Shown: one piece after another, positions 10,003 to 20,515 of the stretch | Position numbering within the stretch: position 1 is the first letter of the stretch | Layout of the letters: every line of letters begins with the position of its first letter | Assembly: GCF_000485595.1 (NCBI RefSeq) | Contig: NW_014578378.1 | Location: 61,413-81,933, forward strand | DNA length: 20,521 nucleotides | Source: Priapulus caudatus | Lineage: Eukaryota > Priapulida > Priapulimorpha > Priapulimorphida > Priapulidae | Direction: 5' to 3' | Program-made: the position numbers and the translations under genes | Notes under the pieces: generated by a model | Told to the model about the DNA's origin: nothing | The model's database searches: none | Seen by the model: the letters and a program-made list of their open reading frames with translations, nothing else

Positions 10003-10285
10003 CGTACTATCCGCGGTATTATAATCACTAATGCCAATGACACTGATGTTGGTGTTTGAGTATTTCAAATGCCTCACGTTCCTTGATCTGGCCGGCTCAA
10101 GTCAACTTCTTGCCTCGCGGAAGACACACGAGATACCTTTTCTACTGAGTACAGAAGTTAATGTTTCGCGGACTGTAAAAATATTCATAAGGCGGGTCAG
10201 ATTATGTGATTTTCGGATTGTAGACTTGTAACTTACGAACGGTTCAGCCGAAACTAATTTTGGAAAACAAAGTGTAGGCCTGCCT

Positions 10286-10478
10286 ACACACAGGCACTTG
10301 GAATGTCTCAATAAAAAAAAATAATGGTAAATAAACACGAAATGTACCAAAGTCTTAATGTTTCTCTACTCTATTTCGCCTATAATCACCTGTAAATGCC
10401 GGTCAAATGCTCATCTACAACACACAAGTACACCGCACGCCCGCCCGCCCTGTGCTGCATGCACAAACAACATGAATA
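10286..10478 (+). repeat. 190-bp dispersed repeat, copy 2 (left palindrome arm)
   Basis: It has the same motif order as the copy at 9706-9900, about 580 bp away in direct orientation. The first coding exon of the HDAC gene (9991-10002) lies between the two copies. Confidence 0.85.
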
Positions 10479-10704
10479 AGAGAGCAGGTAGGAAAGCGTG
10501 ATCGCGAAATTCGCTCGACGCTCGCTTCATTTCACACCGTCACAGCACGAAAACACATCCAACAGCTTCCATCTTGGTATCCATGTGTACATAAATGTTC
10601 AGTTGTTCGAATTATAACGCTGGCCTTTGTTTTAACCTACTCCCGCCAGAGATATCTCGTGAAATCCTGCAGGAAATGTTCTCTCCGTGAAAATGTAAAG
10701 AGAA

Positions 10705-10955
10705 CGAGATGACTGTTTATACACGAGTAATGGGGCGCATTGCATGCCGGGATGAGCTGCTGCCGGCCTCCGAGCTCCGTTTCGAGGCCCGCCAAGCCAA
10801 GCATAATGCGCGCGGGCATTACGTCACGCACACACGACTACAGCGATCGATCGAAAGTAGCGCCGTTAGGGATTTTCGGATGATACGTCCTCTTTACATT
10901 TTAACGGAGAGAACATTTCCTGCAGGATTTCACGAGATATCTCTGGCGGGAGTAG
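10705..10955 (+). promoter_or_regulatory. Candidate promoter and non-coding first exon for WDR82, in palindrome spacer
   Basis: The spacer is more GC-rich than its surroundings and holds a CRE/ATF-type TTACGTCA at 10819-10826. On the plus strand a strong splice donor (GGGAGTAG then GTAAGAAC) occurs at 10955/10956. A matching acceptor with a pyrimidine-containing lead (ATATTTATGCAG) ends at 12466, 29 bases before the WDR82 ATG. A 5' UTR intron joining the two is possible. The mirrored donor in the left arm is weaker (GTTAAAAC). This is inference from motifs only; no transcript evidence is available. Confidence 0.3.
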
Positions 10956-11115
10956 GTAAGAACAAAGGCCAGAGTTATAATTCGAACAAGTGAACATTTA
11001 TGTACACATAGATACCAAGATGGGAGCTGTTGGATGTGTTTTCGATCTGTGATCGTGTGAAATGAAGCGAGCGTCGAGCGAATTTCGCGATCACGCTTTC
11101 CTACCTGCTCTCTTA

Positions 11116-11682
11116 AGCCTGCCGCACACGCTGTTTTGTGCTGCGCCATCGCCTGCGCCATCCAAAACACAGCGTGTGCGCGTGCAAATTAACGCATCGA
11201 TTTCTTGCGTGTGGAAAATATCACACATGTTTGATATTTTCTTCCACGTGTGGCAGATTGAACAGCGTGTGCGGAGGGGCTGTGTCAATTTCCACACTGA
11301 ATTCGCATTGTTCGCTTGATTGTTCGCTTGGACGCATTGTATTTTTTTCTCAGCTCGCAGCTCGCAGCTCGCATATCAGGCAACTCGCATAGAGGCATGT
11401 CCAAGAACTGATCGATCAAACATCGTGTGAACGCTCTCTTCAACGACGCTCCGTGTCCAAGCGAACAATCAAGAACAATGCAAATTGAGTGTGGAACTTG
11501 ACACAGCCACTCCGCACACGCTGTTCAATATGCCACACGTGGAAGAAAATATCAAACACGTGTATTATTTTCCACACGCAAGAAATCGATGCGTTTGCAC
11601 GCGCACACGCTGTGTTTTGTGCTGCGCCATCAGCCACGCGTGGCCGATGGCGCAGCACAAAACATAGCGTGTGCGGCAGGCT
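11116..11682. mobile_element. 567-bp foldback MITE, TTA target duplication (PIF/Harbinger-like)
   Basis: The element starts AGCCTGCCGCACACGCTGT and ends with the matching complement (GTGTGCGGCAGGCT). It is flanked by TTA at 11113-11115 and 11683-11685. The left arm of the surrounding palindrome gives the empty site: read in the same direction, CTCTTATTCATG is uninterrupted there. The terminal inverted repeats extend into long arms (about 11116-11330 and 11455-11682) with TTGCGTGTGGAAAATAT and its complement. Each end also holds a smaller hairpin built on TTTTGTGCTGCGCCATC. It has no transposase. A 3-bp TTA/TAA duplication is typical of PIF/Harbinger elements; the family call rests on that alone. 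Confidence 0.75.
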
Positions 11683-11683
11683 T

Positions 11684-11865
11684 TATTCATGTTGTTTGTG
11701 CACACAGCACAGGGTGGGCGGGCGTGCGGTATACTTGTGTGTTGTAGATGAGCATTTGACCGGCATTTACAGGTGATTATAGGCGAAATAGAGTAGAGAA
11801 ACATTAAGACTTTGGTACATTTCGTGTTTATTTACCTTCTTTTTTTTTTATTGAGACGTTCCAAG
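11684..11865 (-). repeat. 190-bp dispersed repeat, copy 3 (right palindrome arm)
   Basis: This is the reverse complement of the copies at 9706 and 10286, ending in a T-run, ATTGAGACG and CCAAGTGCCT. It directly follows the MITE target duplication. Confidence 0.85.
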
Positions 11866-11895
11866 TGCCTTTGCCTGTGGCTGTGTGCCTACATG

Positions 11896-12495
11896 TGGCG
11901 TGCATGATCTGACGATGTAGGCCTATCCTGTATCCGGCTATCGACTATCGTTTACAATGTACAATCTAGAAACTATTGCAATATTTACATATTCTAGGGA
12001 CGTGAAAAGAAAGGAAAATAATTGGTGTGGTGACTTACTAAATACCATGATCTTCATCAGTTTGAAACAATTACAGAAAAACAAAACTCCAAAATGATCA
12101 AACACCGGCCTAAAAATAACAACTCACCACGATATCGTGTTGTTTATGTAAGGAGTATAAGGTCAGCTCGCTAGACGATAGGGCGTAAATTAATCAAACA
12201 AATGTTAAAAATAAACATGTATTTTGTATTTTATAAACTATATAAAATTTTATTTAGTTACATAGTATATTTAATTTTGTTAAAAAGTGTAGGCCATAAA
12301 TAGTTGAATATTAATTTGAACTTTCAAGCCAATGAGAGTGCAGTATATCCGTAGGTTGTGACGCTTGTGTCCGCCCGAAGAAGAAAACCGTTAAGGAAAT
12401 TGTACAACACGTGTTCCAAAACTTCCCATTTACATGTTTCTATGCCCGTCTCCAATATTTATGCAGTGACATGTTCCGATGCTATATCTAGAGAA
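11896..12495 (+). other. AT-rich DNA upstream of WDR82 start codon
   Basis: No gene is seen. The stretch at 12185-12320 is very AT-rich. A frame open upstream of the WDR82 ATG from 12358 does not match the family and is best read as 5' UTR or intron. A plausible acceptor ends at 12466. Confidence 0.5.
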
Positions 12496-15400
12496 ATGAA
12501 ATTGAACGATAATGTCGTGAGAAGCTTTCGCGTTGCGAAGGTTTTTCGTGAAAATAGTGACCGTATAAATAGCATCGATTTCTCACCAAACGGTGAACTT
12601 CTCATTTCCAGCGCTGATGACGATCAGATTGTCATTTATGATTGTCAGAACGGAGCGTAAGTGAACATTCCATTCCCCATGTTACGTATAACACACAATT
12701 CACGGGTTGGTGGGATATTTGTCTTCCAGTTCATCCATAAAGGCCAATGTGCCAAGAATAAGTAAAAGCCGCTGTCACCGCCGACACCGGCCGGCATTGT
12801 TTAGTGGCGTGCGAAATCCTTTGTGAGAAACGACATGTAACCTGTGTTGTACCATAAGCATAATAATACACGTGTACCTACTTTAACGTTTTTCACATAT
12901 AAAGTTTTTGAAGTGCCTGTAAATTACTTATTTACATGTGGTACTGTATAACAATTGCTAGTGTATGTGTAAATGTAATTGGCAAGCTGGTGTGATAATA
13001 TTTAAGTTAGTTTAGTGTGCTACCTAGTTATTCAGTAGAATTTTGGCATACGAGTTCTAACTATTTCATTTATTGATGTTTCAAGAGAATTTATATTTAA
13101 TTTCATGTTTTAGAGTAACTTTGGCTCTCATAAGTTGTAAGTTATCACAATGACAATTGCATAATTGTGTGAAACTGAATTGAATGAACGAACTCGATCT
13201 CAAGGCTTTTAGTAAATAAGTAAATTATTAAGTAATACTAAAACTTTGTTTAACAATGTTAATGTAACCATTATTCCAACTATAAGTGTTTTATTCAAGT
13301 CATATATTTTAAAATAGTGTATATTGGTGCTTTTAGGCCAAAAAGAACATTAAACAGCAAGAAGTATGGTGTTGACTTGATAAAATTCACTCATGCTTCC
13401 AATACAGCAGTACATGGGTCCAACAAAGTCGATGGTATGATTATATGAATTTCCTACTTTAAGAAACTATTCATATACTACCTCATTTCTTCAAGTTAGT
13501 GCAGTTGCAATCCTCAGCTATTCAAATTATACATTGATCTGCTAATTATTATCTATTAGTGGTTTCATTCTATATGTTTGATTCGTCTAGATGTATATGT
13601 ATATATGATTTCTTCAGTGGAAAAGCACATGTTATTTAAGAGCTAGCAGATAATTTTAATAATATATTTGACCAAATGAATAAAATTTCAAGCTATGCTG
13701 GTGATATCGTGACCAAATAGCACTTGCTGTTTTGCATTTACAGACACGATACGGTACCTGTCTCTGCACGACAACAAATACATCCGATATTTCACAGGCC
13801 ACACGAAAAAGTAAGTATATAGCCATAAAGTCACCACTCTATAACCATTTCGACCACGCTTGCATCGATCAGCGTCCCATGCTATATGTCTTTGATCATC
13901 ACCGACGTGCACCACACACACCGTGCTAGAACGAACTCTACATCATCATTATTAAATCTTTATTGCATGTAATTCAAATACAAATGCGTGTACAGGAGCT
14001 GAAACATTTGCTGCGACGCCCACACCCCACGCTCTCGTTTTCCGCGGAATGATGTTCTCTTGTCCTTTGCAGGGTGACGACACTCGTCATGTCGCCGATC
14101 GACGACACGTTCCTCTCGGCTTCGCTCGACAAGACGATTCGCATCTGGGATCTCCGGTCGGCAAACTGTCAGGTGAGGACAAGGAAGCAGATGCACGCGC
14201 GGCGTCGGAGATGCATGACTGACATGCCCCGCGCTCGAATTTTAATGTGTTTACAGCGAGGAGGGGTGTCTTTAAAAGCACTTTATGCGAGAAGAAGAGA
14301 ATACAACCATGTCTACCAGAACCTAATTCTCTCCTCGTGGCGAGAGTGGGCTTCTGACGTCACATACGCTAACGCCACCTCTTGGCGATTTTGTCAGTTA
14401 TCGCGTTGAATATAAAACAGCGACAGCGGCAGGTGAAAATTTGCATATGCCTCGTTAGCATAAATCCTACGAAACATTCTGTACTTCCACAATTCATTAA
14501 TATATCAACTACAATGGATTTATAGGGCAGTCACGACGTTTCATTGCCGGGAATGTCGGCCTCATTTTGTGAGAGACCACTTTCATTAAGAGTCGTGGAG
14601 GGCAACCGTGGCACTTGCCGTCACGGTGTGCTGGTTGATTCCGTGTATTTCATTCTGGAATGGAATTCTCGGGTTCCACTGGCAGGCGGAGCAGCGTGTG
14701 ACTCGTTACGTATGCATTGCAGGGTCTCATGCACTTGTCGAGTCGACCTGTTGCCGCTTTCGATCCGGAGGGCCTCATATTCGCTGCGGGGATCAACTCC
14801 GAGATGATCAAGCTATACGACCTGCGATCGTTCGACAAGGTAGGAGGGCACGACGAGAAGGGAGACGGGAGCGTGTGTGAGCGAGTGAACCCTGCGATCG
14901 TGCGTGCATGTAAATGTTTGTGCATACGTGTGTGCATGCGTGCGTGTGTGCGTGCATGTGTGTGAGCGTGCCTTACGATGAAAGCATCGCGAAACGAAGC
15001 AGCCGCCTCGTAGGCGAGTGTTGCGCACCGCCGCTCCCCGTCGGGTGCCAGCACCTAGCACAGCAGCGAGTACTAACGCGGTGGTGTCTGTCTCTCCGCA
15101 TCGTGGCAGGGCCCGTTCAACACGTTCCGGCTACCGCAGGACCGCGACTGCGAGTGGACGGGCATGAAGTTCAGTCCCGACGGAAAGATGATCCTGATCT
15201 CGACCAACGGACAGGTGATCCGGCTAGTCGACTCCTTTCAGGGACAGCCGCTGCAAACGTTCATGGTGAGTGATGGCTGTAGAGCCATCTTACAGTTAGC
15301 TAGTCGTAGAGGGAACTCGTGTCGTGTGTCGGTCTTGATGTAGACGTCAATTATTATTGTTTTATCATTATATGTTGTTTTGTCGTCTTCATCATTATCG

Positions 15401-17168
15401 TTTTATTGTTTAAATTGTCAATTATTATTATATTATTTGGGGGCAAGGGCTTAGTGTCTTGGCTAAATCAGAAATGTTGGAACACTACGGCTAGTTGGGG
15501 GTGTTAACTATGTACTATCTGTATACATGCCAACTTTAATGAGAGTTATCTCCCTTCCCGTCTGGACCGGAAGCGGATGCCCAGCTCGCGCATGTGCGTA
15601 AGGAGGCTGGTTAGTTGGAGTAGCTGTGTAGCTGTGATGTGCTGTTTGAAGTAAACAAAGTCTGTACTATTTGAGTGAGTTTGTAGTATTATCGATCCAA
15701 CAGGGGGAGGGAAGCAAAATTTCCTTTCAAAGGTGGGATGCCGAGCCAAGTACGACTTTGACGTGCGTAGATGGTTTGAGATTTGGTTTGTGCAGTTGAA
15801 CCTGTGTTAGTGAGCACCTGTGTATGAAGAACACATTTAGCGTTTCCTTTAAGTGACGGTTATACACTGAAGCAACCGCTATAGAACGGTCACCTGTCTA
15901 TTAAGGGCAATGGGGTTGCCCTGCAGTGACCCTTGCAGACAGGGTTGGCTTTATTATATGATATTACACTGTAAGTAATGTGCATGAAGTCGTTGTATTG
16001 TTAGCATTGGCCGTTGGTATTGTGATCGTGAGATGTGCGTGTTGAATTTTCGCAGGGTCACACAAATATGAAGAATATTCCGCTAGAGGCGTCCTTCAGT
16101 CCTGACTCACAATTCGTCTTCTCCGGTGAGTAGCCAGACGTCGCAGGGGATTCGCAACGGCGTCGAAAGTCAGCGATCGGTTTTATCGGCGTATGTCCGC
16201 CTGGCATGATCGACACACAGCTCTAGCCAATCAGTGTTCCGAGAGTACGTTCTAAAAACGATGCGTAGCAATGAAGTGCCGTAAAGTTGACGTTTTTGCA
16301 TGCACGTGCAAAAAAGAAAATAATACGGACTGACCTAGCTTGACCGACCTAGCAGTAGCAGCACCATTCAAAGACGGTAGCGGAGGGGGTTGTCTTGTTC
16401 GGACGGATAATAATATAATACGATGTAATAAAAATTTGACGCTTTTCGTTCTTGCCAGGGTCGACCGACGGTTGGATCCACGTTTGGAACGCAGAGAACG
16501 GCACGAAGACGGCCAACCTGAATTGCGATCACACGGGGCCCGTGCAGGCAGTCCAGTTCAACCCCAAGTTCATGATGCTAGCGAGTGCCTGTTCCAACAT
16601 GGTGAGTGGTGGTGCACTACTCGATACGTGTCGTAGTACATGTAAAAAAGAAGTTATGGTAGCTTCTACTACATACTATTAGTGTTGGGCTTTTTTTAGG
16701 ATTACACAAAACGCCTGTTGTTATACGTTTTTTCAGGTAAAATGTTTATGTTTGGTAGAAACGTCGGTTCAACGACTTTTTTCCCCCGTAAAGCACAAAA
16801 ATATTGGTGAAATGTTAGAAAATAGGTTCTGTTCGATTTCGTGCTCTTGCTGATTCTTGATATAATTCTAAATAGAAAATGATAAAGGTGGTAATGATGA
16901 AAACACCATATGAAATCTTTATACTAGAGTGAACACCCGCCTATAAAAGACACGAATGAGATTTGCTTCGCGTCACTCTTGTGACGGGGTTGACTGTGAA
17001 AGTACATCACGGTTTGGCATGTTTTGTAGCTACTCGCATAATGTAGCAATGCTCGTTATTCACCCGCGAAGGAGCATTGTAGACGGATGCGCGTGACGTT
17101 GACTAATTCTTCCCACCGCTGTCTCTTCCCTGCAGGCGTTCTGGCTGCCGAGCATAGAGGGCGACTGA
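12496..17168 (+). CDS. WDR82: WD repeat-containing protein 82 (Swd2 homologue), complete
   Basis: This is a seven-bladed WD40 protein of the nucleus. In other animals it tethers SET1A/B (COMPASS) H3K4 methyltransferases to Ser5-phosphorylated RNA polymerase II and is part of the PNUTS-PP1 complex. Nine exons (12496-12656, 13337-13434, 13744-13810, 14073-14172, 14723-14839, 15110-15265, 16056-16125, 16459-16601, 17136-17168) join in frame into 314 residues; the human protein has 313. The start [20 protein letters not shown] matches the conserved family N-terminus, so the open frame upstream from 12358 is not used. Blade motifs include IVIYDC (45-50), [13 protein letters not shown] (126-138), [14 protein letters not shown] (168-181) and WIHVWN (262-267). 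The C-terminus is [17 protein letters not shown]. All introns are GT-AG. No frameshift or missing exon is seen. Confidence in identity is very high. Confidence 0.97.
13959..13985. repeat. 27-bp sequence shared with 19773-19799
   Basis: TTTATTGCATGTAATTCAAA followed by TACAAAT in WDR82 intron 3 recurs at 19773-19799 with one mismatch. On the complement it reads as a tail containing CAATAAA, as at the 3' end of a retroposed element. No further homology between the sites is evident. Confidence 0.4.
14355..14362. promoter_or_regulatory. Palindromic CRE consensus in WDR82 intron 4
   Basis: TGACGTCA is an exact CRE/ATF consensus. It lies in a locally GC-richer part of intron 4. A single 8-bp site can occur by chance, so function is unproven. 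Confidence 0.25.
14901..14970. repeat. (TG)n-like microsatellite in WDR82 intron 5
   Basis: Interrupted TGTGCATGCGTGCGTGTGTG sequence starts about 60 bases after the exon 5 donor. Confidence 0.8.
15860..15930. repeat. Dispersed repeat copy C (CCTGTCTA family)
   Basis: TATACACTGAAGCAACCGCT, then AACGGTCACCTGTCTATTAA and GGGCAATGGGGTTGCC, follow the same motif order as the copies at 6998 and 7776. It lies in WDR82 intron 6. A weaker relative (ACACCCGCCTATAAAAGACA) is near 16930 in intron 8. Confidence 0.5.
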
Positions 17169-19210
17169 GCGAGCGACGAGACGCCGCGTCGACTGTACAG
17201 TGTATCATTTTATCCCTTTTTATGCCGGGAGCGCCCGGCGGACGACGCCTGGTTGACGGACGCGGAAGCATGCGGGATGAGGAGGCGCGAGGAGAGGAGG
17301 GGCGGCTGTAGGGAAGGACTGGTGCGCAGCTGCGTCAGCGGCGATCATCGCCCCGCATCGGCGACTCATCGCACGCACACGCCACCTGGTGTTGGTGGCT
17401 GCGGAGCGGAGCACTCGTGGGAAGAGAGATCGGCATGGTTAGCCGCGGCCGCCGTCGTCGTCGTCACGGCAACCGACGACCGCATCCGCGCAGTTTCCCC
17501 GACGCTCGGCCGCTGCACGTGCGTTCCCCCGCCGGCAACGACGCCCGGAAATCGTCTGCAGCTCCAGAGAGTCGTGCCGCGGCAGAAGACGAGCGACAAA
17601 GAGTCCATCCATCGTCTTGGCGACCGCTTCCCGCGCATGTCGCCCCGCCTTCCTCCCCTCTTCTCCCTTCTCACTCCGGGGGAGTGTCAACCCGTGAGGG
17701 AGAGACAGGCGTCGCCGGCGACCGAGTGACCTTCGTCGCGTGTGTGTAACGTGTATATATTTACGTAGGATAGTGCGTGCGTGTCGTGCCCACCCGCGCA
17801 CATCACGAACAAACCGAGGCGACGTAGACGGTCGGTACGGAAGCCCCGTCGTCGAGTGGCGGCGAGCGAGAGGTAGGGGGAGGATGCGCACGAGACCAAG
17901 TTGCCAGGGAAGCTGAGGAGCTCTCGGATGCGACGACTTGACGACGACGACAAGCTGTTTCCCGTCGCGGAGAAATCCTGACGAGGATGTGCGTCTGTGC
18001 CAGTGGTCGCCGTCTCACAATTGTGTCGTCACGGAAACCGTTGTCGCGCTATGCTGGTCGACGTCGTGTCGAAGTAGTTAGTTCGTCGTCTTTTCACCCT
18101 GCCTCTCTCTTTCGCTCTCTCTAGTCGCACCTACTGGTCACGTATGTGCGCCGCGTCGCGGGGAGGGGGTGGTCGTGATGTTAGAAATGTCTCGTAGAGA
18201 GTTGTAACCCGTCGTCATTGTTCTGATTTCGTTCGGTATCGTGTACAAAGCGCCGAGGATATCTGTGTCATCATCGTAGTTTTCTTCCTCAATCTCCGTG
18301 TTCCTCTGCTCTTAAATTGTAGCTTTCGATGTGGCCTTTGTACATTCGGTGATTCCCCCCCGCATATGCAGGAGGCAAGCTCGATCGAATAGCTCCCACG
18401 CGATGCACCAATTTATTCAGATAGATGTCAGTGCAGATAGCGCCATCTGTCGTTGGCAAACAGTAGCTTCTGTGTGCAGATCTATTGATGAGTATTTGTT
18501 GATGTGAGAGCACAAGGCATCGAGCGGTTCATATGTGACAATGAATACAGGTTCATCGCTTGACCAAGGATCTATATATATATAAGCATAACTAGATAGC
18601 TCACATTCCGGGATTGTGTGATGTCACTTGTACGCTGTGTGTGTGTGGTCAGCTCAAAATTCTTAGTTGGGATTGGCAGAGAGGATGTTGGACGTTATTC
18701 AAACACATGTTTCCAACAATGATGTTTCACACGTTAAACCAACTCTTGATGGACTGATATGGTGACCAAGTGACAGCATCAGCCTAGAATTGTGGTGCTA
18801 TAGTGATAGGAAAGTGCAGCTGTTTAGTTATGATGTATAGATCAGTGGACAGGAGGAGATGTAAAGGTTCCGTTATGGCACACGACATATGAAAATGTTT
18901 GTCAGGCGTAGAAACTTTATTTTAAAACCCGACAACCAGACGTAGATGCATTTTTAGAACGTTTTGCCATTCCAACAGCAGTGTAACTTTTTAATTTTCT
19001 GTTCTTGACTCGCCGAGCATTTGAGAATAGCGCCAGCTCTTTGGTCTCGACTACACACCCACTGGAATAAATTCCTTGGCAATAGCCGAGAAAATTCGAT
19101 AGTCATGACTTTGCTAATGCCTATATCAGCCTGTCACTTTTGTTGTACAATTAAGATTTTTACACCCATTATGATTATATGTAAATAATAAAACTTCATC
19201 TTAGTGAAAC
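17169..19210 (+). other. WDR82: WDR82 3' UTR
   Basis: About 2 kb follows the TGA without further splice-compatible coding sequence. The first kilobase is GC-rich, which creates long spurious frames on both strands; the second is AT-richer. An early AATAAA at 19066-19071 and a stronger one at 19187-19192 are present. The latter is followed by a GT/T-rich stretch (TTTTTTGTTTGTCTCTGTC), which marks the likely cleavage region near 19205-19215. A long 3' UTR is also usual for vertebrate WDR82. Confidence 0.65.
19187..19192 (+). terminator. Polyadenylation signal AATAAA of WDR82
   Basis: A canonical AATAAA is followed after about 20 bases by a T/GT-rich downstream element. It is the best candidate for the main 3' end; 19066-19071 is a possible proximal site. 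Confidence 0.65.
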
Positions 19211-20150
19211 GACCGTTTTTTGTTTGTCTCTGTCACACAGTGCACACGCACGCAGGCACACAAAACATTGCAAGTAATTCTCAACCATGTTGGTAATTAT
19301 TTTGAGATCTTGTGAACAGAAACGACATCATTAAAATACGGCAATTTTACAAGCTTTAAACACTTAATTTATAGCCTTCTGGAGTAAATTTAATGCAAAA
19401 ATAGAAATTGAATTTACATTCTTACATTAAGTATTCAATTTGGAACAGTTATCAAACAGACAAATAACCAATGCTTTTTAATGTTGGTTTTATTGAAAAT
19501 AAAGTTACTAATAGCATAAAATTCGATAAACATCTTCCAAAATTCTCAATAGAAATGACTCGTATTTGGAAGAATAAAGAAGCGCAAAATTATGGATAGA
19601 ACTCAACAAAATCGCGAATACATGTACACTTTTTTTTATGACGTCTTTATTGAATACTAATAACATATGATATATGCATACGTGCTCTGACTAATCTAAA
19701 CAAATTTTGGTTACATATTATCAGGAGTGTATCATTATGATATGCATAAAAGGCATAAAATAAAAATAAACATTTATTGCATATAATTCAAATACAAATA
19801 TATACCTATGTACTGAAAACAGTCTATTTATGGAGAAAAATCTGATGGATTCAATAGTTTTGGGCGGTTAAAATAATGAAATTTAAATGTAACATAATAC
19901 AATACAATGCTATTATACAACATGAAGAAAAATATAATACAATAACGACAACACTAATTTCTGTGAAGTTATAGCCTTTTGTATTTACCAATCATAATTT
20001 GGTAAAACCGAAAATCCACCTAGTTCAGTGGAACAACGTATATTGGCATATTCGATGTTTTCCCGCTGCTTAAAAACATTTTTTACTGTTATTTCCTTTA
20101 TAATTGAAGATAAAGTGTTGAGACGAGACGTAGCTGTCATTCCCACCATA
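19211..20150. other. AT-rich intergenic DNA
   Basis: I see no gene, RNA or clear element apart from the 27-bp repeat at 19773-19799. Several AATAAA and TTTATTG strings occur, as expected from base composition. Confidence 0.5.
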
Positions 20151-20290
20151 TATACTGTATAATACTGTCATACTATAATACTATAATACTATAATACTAT
20201 ATAACTACTAAATAATAACTCTAATACTAACTAACTACTATAATACTAATATACTACTATACTAACTATACTACTATACTATACTATACT
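20151..20290. repeat. Degenerate (ACTAT)n / (ATAATACT)n satellite
   Basis: Short-period tandem sequence built from ACTAT, ATAATACT and TAACTA units runs up to the terminal MITE. Confidence 0.85.
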
Positions 20291-20515
20291 CAGGGGCGGC
20301 GCCAGGGTATTTTCTTAGGGGGGGCGAAACCAAGGGCGTGTAGAGGAGCACGCGAAGGGGGGGTCTGGGGGGCTCTCCCCCAGGAAATTTTTTAAATTAC
20401 ACCCCCTCAGATGCGTTTTCTGCGCGAGCAAGGGGGGGTCCGGACTCCCTGGCCCCCCCCTGTACACGCCCCTGGTTTCGCCCCCCCCTAAGAAAATACC
20501 CTGGCGCCGCCCCTG
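20291..20515. mobile_element. 225-bp GC-rich MITE with about 50-bp terminal inverted repeats
   Basis: It begins CAGGGGCGGCGCCAGGGTAT and ends with the same sequence in complement (GGCGCCGCCCCTG). The inverted repeats continue through TTTTCTTAGGGGGGGCGAAA with only length changes in the G-run. The interior contains GGGGGGTC runs and no coding potential. CAGGGGCGG termini are common on non-autonomous DNA elements in invertebrates. Only six bases of right flank are in the window and they do not repeat the left flank, so no target duplication can be shown and the superfamily is unassigned. Confidence 0.8.

Larger units (their letters stand above)
10272..11895. repeat. Long imperfect palindrome between the two genes
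   Basis: The left arm, 10272-10704, is matched by the reverse complement of 10888-11112 plus 11686-11895; the right arm is interrupted by the MITE at 11116-11682. The spacer is about 183 bp (10705-10887). Paired landmarks include the 190-bp repeat (outer part), GATCGCG and AAATTCGCTCGACGCTCG, and the inner block with CCTGCAGGATTTCACGAGAT on one side and its complement on the other. It lies upstream of both ATG codons, in the head-to-head interval. Confidence 0.85.

Noticed and set aside
10709-10993. 94-aa open frame across palindrome spacer
   Set aside because: It has no family resemblance, and part of it runs into the inverted arm. Better explained as promoter or non-coding exon.
11062-11804. 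Several 60-95 aa frames in and around the foldback MITE
   Set aside because: Mirror-image frames are expected from a long inverted repeat; there is no transposase motif.
12358-12495. Upstream in-frame ATG giving WDR82 a 46-residue extension
   Set aside because: The family begins at MKL(N/T)D, and the extension is unlike any WD40 protein. A good acceptor lies inside it at 12466.
14650-15061. His/Thr-rich minus-strand frames (up to 134 aa)
   Set aside because: They are antisense to WDR82 exon 5 and the TG microsatellite; composition explains them.
17253-17749. Long overlapping open frames (up to 158 aa) on both strands after WDR82
   Set aside because: They lie in the GC-rich 3' UTR directly after the stop codon, overlap each other in several frames, and show no recognisable domain or splice context.
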